Of a stretch of DNA of 64,000 nucleotides, positions 36,047 through 43,452 are shown piece by piece. The translations under genes were made by a program, and so were the position numbers. The DNA is from Minisyncoccota bacterium (GTDB lineage Bacteria > Patescibacteria > Paceibacteria > UBA9973 > UBA918): positions 62,001-126,000 of the forward strand of contig JAIPIB010000002.1 in NCBI GenBank assembly GCA_021734905.1, read 5' to 3'. The notes under the pieces were generated by a model that was given only the letters and a program-made list of their open reading frames with translations, did no database searches and was not told where the DNA came from. How positions within the stretch are numbered: position 1 is the stretch's first letter; each line of letters starts with the position of its first letter.

Positions 36047-36352
36047 ATGGGTTCTACAATAGTCTGTCATGCCTTAGGTGAAAATATGGTGATGGTAAAT
36101 TTAAGCATATTTGTTGTAACCTTTGAAAAAAAAGCGGACGGATCTGCAAAGTTTGTCACCAAAGTAAAAACAGTCGGGGACGGTCGGGTTTCGATTCCTG
36201 AAGGAATGTACATACAGATGAAGGAGGCTGCCAACTCATTTTTCAGGGGAGAAACAAAACCCAAAGAAATTCCAGATGAAACTGAACTTAACCACATGCG
36301 AACTCGGTGTGCAAAAGTTCGAGCGAGTCTCGGAAAATGTACAAAAGTGTGA
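36047..36352 (+). CDS. Cassette B: small protein of 101 aa, unknown
   Basis: It is preceded by AAGGAG (36035-36040) at an ideal 6-nt spacing. The first 50 residues look beta-rich (MVMVNLSIFVVTFEKK, FVTKVKTVGDGRVSIPEG), and the second half is helical and basic with two cysteines. No family is recognised. The promoter upstream and the 12-bp terminator downstream make it an independent transcription unit of about 370 nt. Small globular antitoxin- or regulator-like proteins have this general shape, but nothing specific supports that here. Confidence 0.65.
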   Translation: MGSTIVCHALGENMVMVNLSIFVVTFEKKADGSAKFVTKVKTVGDGRVSIPEGMYIQMKEAANSFFRGETKPKEIPDETELNHMRTRCAKVRASLGKCTKV

Positions 36353-36354
36353 TG

Positions 36355-36387
36355 GGCCAGAAACGCTTTGCGTTTCTGGCCATTTTT
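36355..36387 (+). terminator. Terminator of cassette B
   Basis: GGCCAGAAACGC (36355-36366) pairs perfectly with 36370-36381 around TTT; a T5 tail follows. Confidence 0.93.
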
Positions 36388-36404
36388 ATATCAAACTCAT
36401 GCCA

Positions 36405-36432
36405 TTGACAAACACAATATTTAACATATAAT
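36405..36432 (+). promoter_or_regulatory. Promoter of cassette C
   Basis: TTGACA (36405-36410) and TATAAT (36427-36432), both full consensus, with a 16-nt spacer; the strongest-looking promoter in the window. Confidence 0.88.
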
Positions 36433-36461
36433 CTTCCAGTGCAATTTCAAAGGAGCTCGTA

Positions 36462-36791
36462 ATGCAACAGGTTCTAGAACGAACGAAACGTAAGGTTGTT
36501 CTTTCGCGAGATCAAGAAGGATTCATCTCTGCAACACTAATTTGTCCACTTATGACATTTTCCAGCATGCGTCATTTTGCACACCGAATGCATAATTTTC
36601 TTGCTTCCTCAGAAGCCGTGGCGCTTGCATGTACAGCTGCACATGTACCTGACGGAAGAAGTTTTACCGTCATCTTAAATCCACAAAAGAAACCGGACGA
36701 AATGCAAAAACGATTGGAAAATTTTAAATCAGCCCTCATAATGATTGTGGGTAGCGATGAAATTGTTGCTGATTTCAAAAGTTTGAATTAA
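36462..36791 (+). CDS. Cassette C: small protein of 109 aa, unknown
   Basis: AAAGGAG (36449-36455) lies 6 nt before the ATG. The product starts with a basic helix (LERTKRKVVLSRDQEG), has a central histidine/methionine-rich stretch (FSSMRHFAHRMHNFLA) and a beta-alpha end with KKPDEMQKRLENFKSALIMIVG. No family is recognised. It has a full-consensus promoter and its own terminator, so it should be highly expressed. It shows no sequence similarity by eye to cassettes A, B or D. Confidence 0.65.
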   Translation: MQQVLERTKRKVVLSRDQEGFISATLICPLMTFSSMRHFAHRMHNFLASSEAVALACTAAHVPDGRSFTVILNPQKKPDEMQKRLENFKSALIMIVGSDEIVADFKSLN

Positions 36792-36812
36792 CCCATACCC
36801 TACCAACCTACA

Positions 36813-36840
36813 GGACATCGCTTATGCGGTGTCTTTTTTT
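36813..36840 (+). terminator. Terminator of cassette C
   Basis: GACATCGC and GCGGTGTC pair around TTAT (one G-U) followed by seven T. Confidence 0.92.
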
Positions 36841-36870
36841 GTCTACAAAGTATAACCAAGATATCTACCC

Positions 36871-36899
36871 TTGACAAGGTGAATAATTAAATGTACTGT
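36871..36899 (+). promoter_or_regulatory. Promoter of cassette D
   Basis: TTGACA (36871-36876), a 17-nt spacer and a weaker -10 TACTGT (36894-36899). Confidence 0.65.
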
Positions 36900-36929
36900 A
36901 TTTGTTGATTTGTTCACAAGGAGAATCAC

Positions 36930-37253
36930 ATGCGCCAACTACGTGTTGCACTGACACAAATTGACCACCGTCCCGTTGCTGAGGTGCGAATTCCACCACC
37001 CGATGGGCTGCGTGTGCTTGAAGTAATCCAACGTATAGAAAACGAACTCGGTGGAGGAATTTATCGAGACCTCGACATTGCCGTAATCGACGAAGGAACG
37101 TGGGCAATCACATTGCGTGTTTACCCTCACGCTGAAATCGATACACTCAACAGAATGTTGCTCTTGCAATGGGCGACAAAACGTCTTGTTGAATTTTCGC
37201 CGGCGATCGATATAACGAACCTCCGTGAGATACAAAAAAGGGTCCTGCACTAA
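36930..37253 (+). CDS. Cassette D: small protein of 107 aa, unknown
   Basis: AAGGAG (36918-36923) sits 6 nt before the ATG. The product looks like a compact alpha/beta fold: RQLRVALTQIDHRPVAEVRI, a helix LRVLEVIQRIENELGG, strands DLDIAVIDEGTWAITLRVYP, then a long helix. No family is recognised. Codon use is more GC-rich at third positions than in the neighbouring housekeeping genes, hinting at a different origin. Two terminator hairpins in a row follow, the second shared with the converging truB. Confidence 0.65.
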   Translation: MRQLRVALTQIDHRPVAEVRIPPPDGLRVLEVIQRIENELGGGIYRDLDIAVIDEGTWAITLRVYPHAEIDTLNRMLLLQWATKRLVEFSPAIDITNLREIQKRVLH

Positions 37254-37271
37254 TTTGTGCATGGTTTCCAA

Positions 37272-37302
37272 AAAAGGCGTTGTTTGCAACGCCTTTTGTT
37301 TT
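37272..37302 (+). terminator. First terminator after cassette D
   Basis: GGCGTTG and CAACGCC pair around a TTTG loop, with A- and T-runs on the two sides. Confidence 0.88.
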
Positions 37303-37304
37303 GT

Positions 37305-37333
37305 CCGACGAAGGCTTTGCCTTCGTCGGTTTT
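37305..37333. terminator. Second, bidirectional terminator before truB
   Basis: CCGACGAAGGC (37305-37315) pairs perfectly with 37319-37329 around TTT; a short T-run follows on the plus side. Confidence 0.85.
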
Positions 37334-37338
37334 ATGTT

Positions 37339-38004
37339 TCATTTAGCCAATTCCCTCGCCTCTTTAACGTCAAACTCGCCAATTTTTGTTCGCCTTAAAT
37401 TCTGAAGTGTTGCAGGATACCCAAGCCTCCTCCCAATCTCTTCTGCAAGCGAACGAATGTACGTACCACTCCCGACATGAAAACGCACAGTTACCACACA
37501 TCGATTTTTGCCACACTTAATTCCCATTAGTTCTGCCTCATACACTTTCATTTCGCGCATTGGTATATCTACAACAACATTGCCTGTTTTCTCAGCCTTT
37601 CGCGCTCGTTTGTACATTGGTACCCCATCTTTCTTAATGGCTGAGTATGCAGAAACTGGAAGTACTATAGTACCAATCATTTCACCTAAAAATTTTTTTA
37701 CTTCCTTTTCATCAAGGTAGCTGACATCTTTTTCTTCGAGAATTACTCCCTCCAAATCTCCTGTCGAACGTTTCTCGCCAATGCGAATTTCTGCAACGTA
37801 TTCTTTATCTAGTTTAAGAAAACTTTCAAGTTTTTTAGTCCCCTTTTCAATTCCAACAATCATGAGCCCTGTAGCAAGTGGGTCAAGCGTTCCAGCATGA
37901 CCCATTTTGCGAATACCTAACTCTTTCCGCAATCGACGAATGACATCAAAGGAAGTTATTCCCTTTGGCTTATCGATTAGGATAATATCCTGTAAATCTT
38001 CCAT
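37339..38004 (-). CDS. truB: tRNA pseudouridine-55 synthase
   Basis: A protein of 221 aa that modifies U55 in the T-loop of tRNAs. IDKPKGITSFDV and GHAGTLDPLATG with the catalytic Asp41 are intact, as are YSAIKKDGVPMYKRARKAE and GSGTYIRSLAEEIG. The C-terminal PUA-like domain of larger TruB proteins is absent, so this is a minimal form. TACTAT on the minus strand ends 7 nt before the ATG, with GAGGA in between, so either leaderless or SD-led initiation is possible. Confidence 0.94.
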   Translation of the reverse strand: MEDLQDIILIDKPKGITSFDVIRRLRKELGIRKMGHAGTLDPLATGLMIVGIEKGTKKLESFLKLDKEYVAEIRIGEKRSTGDLEGVILEEKDVSYLDEKEVKKFLGEMIGTIVLPVSAYSAIKKDGVPMYKRARKAEKTGNVVVDIPMREMKVYEAELMGIKCGKNRCVVTVRFHVGSGTYIRSLAEEIGRRLGYPATLQNLRRTKIGEFDVKEARELAK

Positions 38005-38033
38005 TCCTCGTATAGTATCTAATAAGGCTGATC

Positions 38034-39269
38034 TTACAAGACGAGAAGCGATGGATTTAAAGCGAGAATAAATCCAAGTGCGAGCATCAAGAGACCACCT
38101 ATGAGTAAGGACAGTTGCGAGTATTTGTGTCCATTTGACTCTAAGCTAGAAAATCCCCAGATAGCTAGACCGAACACAACAACATCATCAACCATATATC
38201 CAAGCGTGTATACCAAAATATAGAATTGTTGCATTACAAAATCCAAATTGTTAATTTCAAGAATCTTCGTATATGCCTGCGGAATGCCGATAGAACACGC
38301 GAACTCAATAACATTGACCGAGAAAGCGAGAGCAATAATTGCAAGCAGGGTAAAAATAGTCGTTGGTCGTGTAACAAGGTCTTTAATACGCTCAGTTGTC
38401 GCGTGTTGAGAATCCATATCACTCACATCACACACAAGAGGTTTGTTTCTATTCTTTCTATATCGATATAAAAAGAATGTACCGCCACCAATGGCAAGGA
38501 GTCCAATAAGTGGTGTCACAATTGCATCAAGCCCTACAAAGTCCCATGTCTTAAACCAAATATTCAAAATTAGGTTATACATTATCGCTTCTGCAACAAT
38601 GAATATTCCCGCAGTCAAAATCATTTTTCGTCTATCCCCTATCTGGGAAAGAAGAACTAAAAATGTAATAAGCACCCACATCGCGCACGGATTAAAACCA
38701 TCGATAGTGCCGAGAACTGCTGAGAGTGAAAAAAGCGAAAAAGTCTTGAGGTCTACAATACCCAAAAAGGGTAGCTTGAAAACAAATTCGTTAGGATTTT
38801 TAATTGAATTACACTCTTTTCCCTCCTTATCACATCCTTCTCCGTCCAAAACATCTGATTGTTTTACTGCTCTCTCTATATGGTCTTCAATTGTTCTAAA
38901 ATCACTGTCATGCGCTCTTAGAACAGCATCCTTAATCATTACTCCTGTTGTCTCTGGAGCATTAAAGCCCTGAATGACTTCCCCTCCGACCACAGTGAGT
39001 GGCGTTACCTGTGAGAGTTCATGTTTTTCAATTAGTCTGTTGAAGTAATCAGCAGCTTCTTTATCATCAATAATATTATGGTACTCATAAATGACATTCT
39101 CAGTCTCTGAAACATACATATCCAAAAAAGCCTTTTCGGCAACACAATGTGCGCAATCATCACGTCCAAAAAGAAAAACCGAAATGATTTCATTATGTGC
39201 CTGAACTTTCGTTTGAAATGCTGTGAATAAAACTACAAAAACTGCCAATGTAATACCAAAATTTTTCAT
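38034..39269 (-). CDS. Thioredoxin-fold / DsbD-like transmembrane fusion protein
   Basis: A protein of 411 aa. After a signal-like helix (about residues 5-22) comes an exported thioredoxin-like domain with a CAHC active site (Cys39, Cys42) and a TPLTVVGGEVIQGF strand including the cis-Pro equivalent. The C-terminal half has about six helices and the DsbD/CcdA cysteines in GFNPCAMW and EFACSIGIPQ. It probably carries electrons across the membrane to envelope thiols in one polypeptide. The frame opens earlier (39368), but the ATG at 39269 follows TATTAT by 7 nt and gives a clean signal sequence. Confidence 0.83.
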   Translation of the reverse strand: MKNFGITLAVFVVLFTAFQTKVQAHNEIISVFLFGRDDCAHCVAEKAFLDMYVSETENVIYEYHNIIDDKEAADYFNRLIEKHELSQVTPLTVVGGEVIQGFNAPETTGVMIKDAVLRAHDSDFRTIEDHIERAVKQSDVLDGEGCDKEGKECNSIKNPNEFVFKLPFLGIVDLKTFSLFSLSAVLGTIDGFNPCAMWVLITFLVLLSQIGDRRKMILTAGIFIVAEAIMYNLILNIWFKTWDFVGLDAIVTPLIGLLAIGGGTFFLYRYRKNRNKPLVCDVSDMDSQHATTERIKDLVTRPTTIFTLLAIIALAFSVNVIEFACSIGIPQAYTKILEINNLDFVMQQFYILVYTLGYMVDDVVVFGLAIWGFSSLESNGHKYSQLSLLIGGLLMLALGFILALNPSLLVL

Positions 39270-39306
39270 GTTTATCATAATAGCATCAACCTCTAAATAC
39301 CCTAAA

Positions 39307-39723
39307 CTATATCTCCACAGCGATCGCATCAAGTGATACTGCGCGTAACTGTGCCCTGCGCACGACATAATCTGGTAAGGCCAGCTCTACATGTTCCCAG
39401 AATCGCGCCGAGTGATTAAGCTCAGCAAGGTGACAAAGCTCATGAACAATAATGTAGTCAATGAGTAACTCAGGAAGAAAAATAATCCTATAATTAAAAT
39501 TAAGATTTCTTTTTGAAGAGCAACTTCCCCACCGAGATTTTTGATTTCGAATAGCTACACGCTTATAGAGATGTTTATAAAATTCGTTCCAATATGCCAA
39601 GCGCACCTCCACAACAGCTCGAGCTTTTTCTTTGTGCGCTTCATAGTGCGCTTGTGAGGATTTTGATACAGAACGTCTTTTACGCCGATATATTTTTCTT
39701 TTAAAAATCCACTGAATACCCAT
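39307..39723 (-). CDS. YgjP-like zinc metallopeptidase (DUF45)
   Basis: A protein of 138 aa. The metal site is clear: VHELCHL gives His94, Glu95 and His98, and NHSARFW gives the third ligand, His104. SRWGSCSSKRNLNFNYRI is the other hallmark of the YgjP/WLM-like family. The N-terminus is short and lysine/arginine-rich. Natural substrates are unknown. It lies between the DsbD-like gene (37 nt) and the helicase gene (21 nt) on the same strand. Confidence 0.88.
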   Translation of the reverse strand: MGIQWIFKRKIYRRKRRSVSKSSQAHYEAHKEKARAVVEVRLAYWNEFYKHLYKRVAIRNQKSRWGSCSSKRNLNFNYRIIFLPELLIDYIIVHELCHLAELNHSARFWEHVELALPDYVVRRAQLRAVSLDAIAVEI

Positions 39724-39744
39724 GACTGATTCGATTATGTTGAA

Positions 39745-41439
39745 CTATTTTTGTGCTGAATAGATAATCCTACCTAACCGTATTATGTCGTAATCATATT
39801 CCTCACCTAACTCTTCGTAAATTGGCTTCAATTTTTCAATGCCACATTTCTTAATTGCGTCTGAAATGCGAGGAAAAACCTGTTCCCATGAAATATATGG
39901 AGGAATAAGACTATGCAGATGTTCACCTTGAATTTCTCCTTGGTCAGCAAGTTTTTCGATATGACTCCATATTGTTGAAAGTGCCATCTGACGTTCTTTT
40001 GCAATATCAGACGCGTTTAATTTTTTAAGCAAGAGGACTTTTGTCTGCTCATAAGTATTATCCTGTTTTCCTTTCGCGGCATAAGGAGCTCTTTTCATTG
40101 TACTTCCTCCATCAATCTTCCCTCCACAAAGTGAAACGAAGTTTCTTTGCATAGCAAGAGCCTCTTCCTCATCCATTTCATTAAATGCCTCTTCAGCGTC
40201 TTCAGAATCACTTCTAAAGTGTTCGTCTTTGTGTACCACCCGAGGATCAACAAGTAATGCTTGTGAATTAAGTCCAATAACCTTCATTCCCTGCAGAGAT
40301 CTAACCCGTGAGAGCGCAACATATCCCTGCCCATAAGTAAATGCATTTCTGAGATCTATTTCAGCAGCATCAAGTGACATTCCTTGACTCTTATGCACCG
40401 TGATTGCCCACGCCAGTCGCAATGGTATTTGTGAAATCTCAGCAAGGGACCGGTCCCCTGCTTCATTCATGACACTCCATGTCTGCGTCACCATTTTGAT
40501 CGTCCTTCCATCACTGGTCTCAATAATTGGAAGTCCATCTTCAGAGTCAAAATCAACGACTCGGCCCAAAGTCCCATTAACATAACCAACTTCAAAATTA
40601 TTTTTTGTACACATTACCATCGCCTCTTTTCTAAGCTCAAGCACCTCAGGAGAAAGACAATTTTTTACGAGATTAGCTGTATGTTGTTTGTTGCCCTTAG
40701 CAACCATTGTATAGACTCTCGCCTGCGTGTCTAATTCCTTCAGCCTTGTAGTATTCATATTTTCAACGTCACTGTTGTGTGTAAAAAGTTTCGTTGGCTC
40801 AATATCAGGAAAAGCAATGTCCGTTTGCTCAGAGAGTAACGTGTAATGACTCTCATCAATATCATTTTTGCGAATTGAGGCAAGAAGACCTAGGAGAAGC
40901 TCATCCTCCTGTCTGTGTTGCTCTGTGAGATAACATGTCAAAAATTTTGCAGTGTCCCATGCTCGAGATTCAAACGCAAAACGCGACATCTCACCTCTTC
41001 CAGCGATTGGCGGTAACTGAAAAAAGTCTCCAACAACAATCACCTGCATACCTCCAAAGGATTCACCGCGCTGTTTAATGGTGCGACATACTGTCTCAAC
41101 CATATCAAGAACACGTCCGTCGAGCATTGAGATTTCATCTATAACAAGTACTTTTGGTTTCTGTACACGCTTTACTGTTTTCTCATTACTCGCGATTGAA
41201 TCAAGGTCATAGGGGGTAAGTGAGTCACGCGCACCTATTCCACTCCACGAATGAATTGTTGTGCCACCAATATGTGTGGCAGCGATGCCTGTTGAAGCAG
41301 CTACCGCAACTGGAATACCGCATCCAATGAGCCAGTCAATATACTCATTGAGGACATATGTTTTACCTGCACCTGGTTCACCCGTAAGAAAAACATTTGC
41401 TCCTGTCTTCAAAATTTCAAGTGCTAAGGATTGAATCAT
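39745..41439 (-). CDS. Pif1/RecD2-like SF1 DNA helicase with C-terminal helix-turn-helix
   Basis: A protein of 564 aa. Walker A is GEPGAGKT (residues 20-27), Walker B is VLVIDEISML, and the later motifs GDFFQLPPI, LTEQHRQ, TVHKSQGMSLD and GQGYVALSRVRS place it in the Pif1 group of 5'-3' helicases. The C-terminal 130 residues hold an HTH_40-type domain (KKLNASDIAKERQMALSTIWSHIEKL), also found at the end of some RecQ proteins. TATAAT on the minus strand (41447-41452) ends 7 nt before the ATG at 41439, so that start is chosen over longer ones. Likely roles are unwinding G-quadruplexes or stalled forks. Confidence 0.9.
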   Translation of the reverse strand: MIQSLALEILKTGANVFLTGEPGAGKTYVLNEYIDWLIGCGIPVAVAASTGIAATHIGGTTIHSWSGIGARDSLTPYDLDSIASNEKTVKRVQKPKVLVIDEISMLDGRVLDMVETVCRTIKQRGESFGGMQVIVVGDFFQLPPIAGRGEMSRFAFESRAWDTAKFLTCYLTEQHRQEDELLLGLLASIRKNDIDESHYTLLSEQTDIAFPDIEPTKLFTHNSDVENMNTTRLKELDTQARVYTMVAKGNKQHTANLVKNCLSPEVLELRKEAMVMCTKNNFEVGYVNGTLGRVVDFDSEDGLPIIETSDGRTIKMVTQTWSVMNEAGDRSLAEISQIPLRLAWAITVHKSQGMSLDAAEIDLRNAFTYGQGYVALSRVRSLQGMKVIGLNSQALLVDPRVVHKDEHFRSDSEDAEEAFNEMDEEEALAMQRNFVSLCGGKIDGGSTMKRAPYAAKGKQDNTYEQTKVLLLKKLNASDIAKERQMALSTIWSHIEKLADQGEIQGEHLHSLIPPYISWEQVFPRISDAIKKCGIEKLKPIYEELGEEYDYDIIRLGRIIYSAQK

Positions 41440-41460
41440 GCAGATCATTATACATAAGAA

Positions 41461-41490
41461 GAGGCCTTCACGCTTTTGCGCGAAGGCCTC
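41461..41490 (-). terminator. Hairpin terminator upstream of the Pif1-like gene
   Basis: GAGGCCTTC and GAAGGCCTC form the ends of a 13-bp hairpin with a TTTT-centred loop. The minus-strand tail is only TTCTT. It closes the membrane-protein unit at 41510-42043. Confidence 0.75.
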
Positions 41491-41509
41491 AGATTGAACA
41501 TTCCCCCAG

Positions 41510-42043
41510 CTATAAACTTCTTCCATTCCCAAGGAGAGACGGAAACAGCTCATAAATGAGCATTGTCCCTGTGATGAGTGCTGCAGTATAGAACACTACA
41601 AACGCACTCACAGCGCGTAGGTGTTTCCTCCTGTAACCGAGACCTGTATGGATGATGCGAGCAAACACATATGAGACCACCATGCAAGAAACAAGGGAAA
41701 GATGGAATAAAAGAAACCATGGATTTCCCCATGCCTCACCATACTTTCGAACACCAACCTCGATACCGATAACACCGACAAGAATCATCGTTGTCATGCA
41801 AGCGACACAATATCGATGCAGACCAACAGAATCCTCATCAGCTGGGTACCCTCCCCTGAGTCGGCGTGCCAGACGGCCATAGTAGCCAACCCATAAAATG
41901 AATAGCCATCCTGATGCAAGTGAGAGCCATCCGAGTGCGATAGCTTGTTTTGAATCAGCGAAGATGCATCCGACAAAGGCTAGAGTACATATTGCCAAAA
42001 TCCAGCGCCACTCGTTTTTTAGATTCACTATTTCAAGCTTCAT
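41510..42043 (-). CDS. Small multi-helix membrane protein, DUF420-like
   Basis: A protein of 177 aa with about five transmembrane helices. A histidine near GLHRYCVACMTTMIL, another in LLFHLSLVSC, the basic RRKHLRAVSAF and a closing TAALITGTMLIYEL helix match the arrangement of DUF420 (YozB-like) proteins, often found near haem or cytochrome oxidase genes. No oxidase is visible here. Cysteines in the helices are notable. Assignment to the family is tentative. It ends just before the helicase unit and follows a shorter membrane protein gene with the same orientation. Confidence 0.6.
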   Translation of the reverse strand: MKLEIVNLKNEWRWILAICTLAFVGCIFADSKQAIALGWLSLASGWLFILWVGYYGRLARRLRGGYPADEDSVGLHRYCVACMTTMILVGVIGIEVGVRKYGEAWGNPWFLLFHLSLVSCMVVSYVFARIIHTGLGYRRKHLRAVSAFVVFYTAALITGTMLIYELFPSLLGNGRSL

Positions 42044-42146
42044 GACACCTCCTCGTCTCGTTGATGTGCTGTATGCGTAAGATGTTTAGAACAAATCCAA
42101 CGCACATACTACCACGTGACAATTCGTGGTACTAGTGGACGATTCA

Positions 42147-42548
42147 CTAGAAACAAAGACCACTTAGTAACGCAAGTGGCCACAGTATTGCAAGTGAATA
42201 TGTAATTATTCTATGATTCGTGAAATAATTTTTTCCTTCTGAAAAGGACTTCTGAGCAACAACAAAGACATAGCAAACAAGAATAACTGCCATGAGAGAA
42301 ATTATTCCATGCGTCGCGGCAACGAGTGCATAGTATGAATCCGAGACTATACGCTCCTCAACATATCCTGTTGAGTTTCGATACCACATAAATAAAACCA
42401 TGTACGTAACAAATATCCCAGCGGTAGATCTCGCAATAATAGATGAGTATATATTTCTAAAATATCCAAACCAAACAATTGATAAAATGGCGAACGTACC
42501 AAAGATAAAGATACCCTCTGCTGCCTCCCCACTGAAAATATAATTCAT
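42147..42548 (-). CDS. Small four-helix membrane protein
   Basis: A protein of 133 aa with about four predicted transmembrane helices. Histidines occur in VAATHGIISLM and in FTNHRIITYSLAILWPLALLSG, giving it a layout resembling a shortened relative of the next gene downstream (DUF420-like). I cannot assign it firmly. It sits 103 nt upstream of that gene on the same strand, so the two may act together in the membrane. No cofactor motif beyond the histidines is visible. Confidence 0.6.
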   Translation of the reverse strand: MNYIFSGEAAEGIFIFGTFAILSIVWFGYFRNIYSSIIARSTAGIFVTYMVLFMWYRNSTGYVEERIVSDSYYALVAATHGIISLMAVILVCYVFVVAQKSFSEGKNYFTNHRIITYSLAILWPLALLSGLCF

Positions 42549-42653
42549 AAAAATATTTTAGCACATTCGGAAACGAAGCATTTTGTAAAATGTGCAAAAT
42601 CTGTTATAACTATGACCATTATCTGTATCCGTATCATCTCCACAGATATATAC

Positions 42654-42725
42654 GGCCCCATCGTCTAACGGCTAGGACACAAGATTCTCATTCTTGTAAT
42701 CGGAGTTCGATTCTCCGTGGGGTCA
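42654..42725 (+). tRNA. tRNA-Glu (anticodon CTC)
   Basis: A 72-nt cloverleaf: the acceptor GGCCCCA pairs with TGGGGTC (one G-U), the anticodon stem CAAGA/TCTTG encloses the loop TTCTCAT with anticodon CTC, and the T-arm GGAG-TTCGATT-CTCC is intact. The discriminator is A; CCA is not encoded. It would supply the substrate for the GltX encoded at 14450. It is followed after 16 nt by a terminator and is the source of similar sequences downstream. Confidence 0.95.
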
Positions 42726-42741
42726 TGGCGTAGATTTTCTA

Positions 42742-42776
42742 CACAAAAAAGCACCAGAGATGGTGCTTTTTTGTGT
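42742..42776 (+). terminator. Terminator of tRNA-Glu
   Basis: AAAAAAGCACCA and TGGTGCTTTTTT pair around GAGA (42757-42760), with flanking CAC/GTG extending the stem. Confidence 0.93.
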
Positions 42777-42786
42777 TTGAAAACTA

Positions 42787-42836
42787 GTCATGACCCCAAG
42801 CAAGCAAATGACTTTGTTTGCGTCGGAGAATCGAAA
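42787..42836 (-). repeat. tRNA-Glu-derived repeat R1
   Basis: Read on the minus strand, TTCGATTCTCCG (tRNA T-loop and stem) is followed by about 25 nt able to form GCAAA/TTTGC and then GGGGTCATGAC, matching the tRNA 3' end and the bases after it (GGGGTCATGGC). The unit equals the tRNA end with a hairpin inserted. Confidence 0.7.
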
Positions 42837-42884
42837 AGCGGAACGATGTTGCTTTGCAATGAGTGAGCTGGGGCAGGAACCACA

Positions 42885-42906
42885 CAATATTTTGAGCAAA
42901 ATATTG
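42885..42906. repeat. Perfect hairpin CAATATTTT / AAAATATTG
   Basis: A 9-bp stem with a GAGC loop. It is flanked on the left by GGGGCAGGAACCAC (42870-42883), a motif recurring as GGGGCAACGAACCAC at 44066-44080. Confidence 0.6.
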
Positions 42907-42971
42907 CTGTGAGTTGCGCCGGTTCTCCGCGGTTTTCCTAGTTAGTAACTCGTGACTACAAGCGACTCCGT

Positions 42972-43024
42972 CATGACCCCACGAGTAAGAGTGTACACAC
43001 ACTCTTACGTGAGAATCGAAAAGC
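42972..43024 (-). repeat. tRNA-Glu-derived repeat R2
   Basis: On the minus strand: GCTTTTCGATTCTCAC, then a 10-bp hairpin (arms 42985-42994 and 42999-43008, loop ACAC), then CTCGTGGGGTCATG. It shares GCTTTTCGATTCTC with R1 and CTCGTGGGGTCATG with R5. Confidence 0.75.
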
Positions 43025-43069
43025 TTTTGAGCTAGATTGAGAGCGAGGCGAATCAATATAGCCAAAAGG

Positions 43070-43097
43070 TTTTAACAGTCTGTGTAGACTGTTAAAA
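43070..43097. repeat. Perfect 12-bp hairpin TTTTAACAGTCT / AGACTGTTAAAA
   Basis: Arms 43070-43081 and 43086-43097, loop GTGT. Same size class as the hairpins inside R2 and R5, but without the tRNA-like flanks. Confidence 0.6.
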
Positions 43098-43156
43098 AAG
43101 GATAACTAATATTTTTTTAAAATATTGATAACCTATACTGCTTATGTAATAAGGAC

Positions 43157-43191
43157 TGTTCATGTAATGAAAGATTATCTCCGTGGGGTCA
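43157..43191 (+). repeat. Partial tRNA-Glu copy R3 (degenerate 3' half)
   Basis: TCTCCGTGGGGTCA (43178-43191) is identical to the tRNA 3' end at 42712-42725. The preceding bases (TTCATGTAATG..) also resemble the tRNA anticodon-arm and variable region (TTCTTGTAATC..). It lies 466 nt from the intact tRNA, in direct orientation. Confidence 0.75.
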
Positions 43192-43236
43192 CAAAATAGA
43201 ACTTCGCGCTCAGAGAGCGCGAAGTTCTATTTTGTG
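43190..43236. terminator. 22-bp perfect hairpin abutting R3
   Basis: Arms 43190-43211 and 43215-43236 are fully complementary around AGA, with GAACTTCGCGCTC in the upper stem. It begins within the last base pairs of the tRNA-like copy. The T-run (TTTTGTG) is weak. Confidence 0.75.
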
Positions 43237-43440
43237 ATGAATTACTAACTCTAGCTCGAACCTACTTTGAACAAAGCTAGCAACGCGCCGAGCGCGTGCG
43301 AAGCACGCAATCAATCACTTCGTGATTGAAAGAAAGTTAGAGCAAAGGATATGATTTCATCACCATCAACAGCGTGCACGAGAAGCGTCAAGGCAATAAT
43401 TCGGTAAGTTTGCATAGCTACAAGTTTTAGAGAAAAGAGA

Positions 43441-43446
43441 TATAAT
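43441..43446 (+). promoter_or_regulatory. TATAAT box of the hydrolase gene
   Basis: A full-consensus TATAAT ends 6 nt before the ATG at 43453; this is the clearest leaderless-type example in the window. Confidence 0.75.
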
Positions 43447-43452
43447 GCTCTT

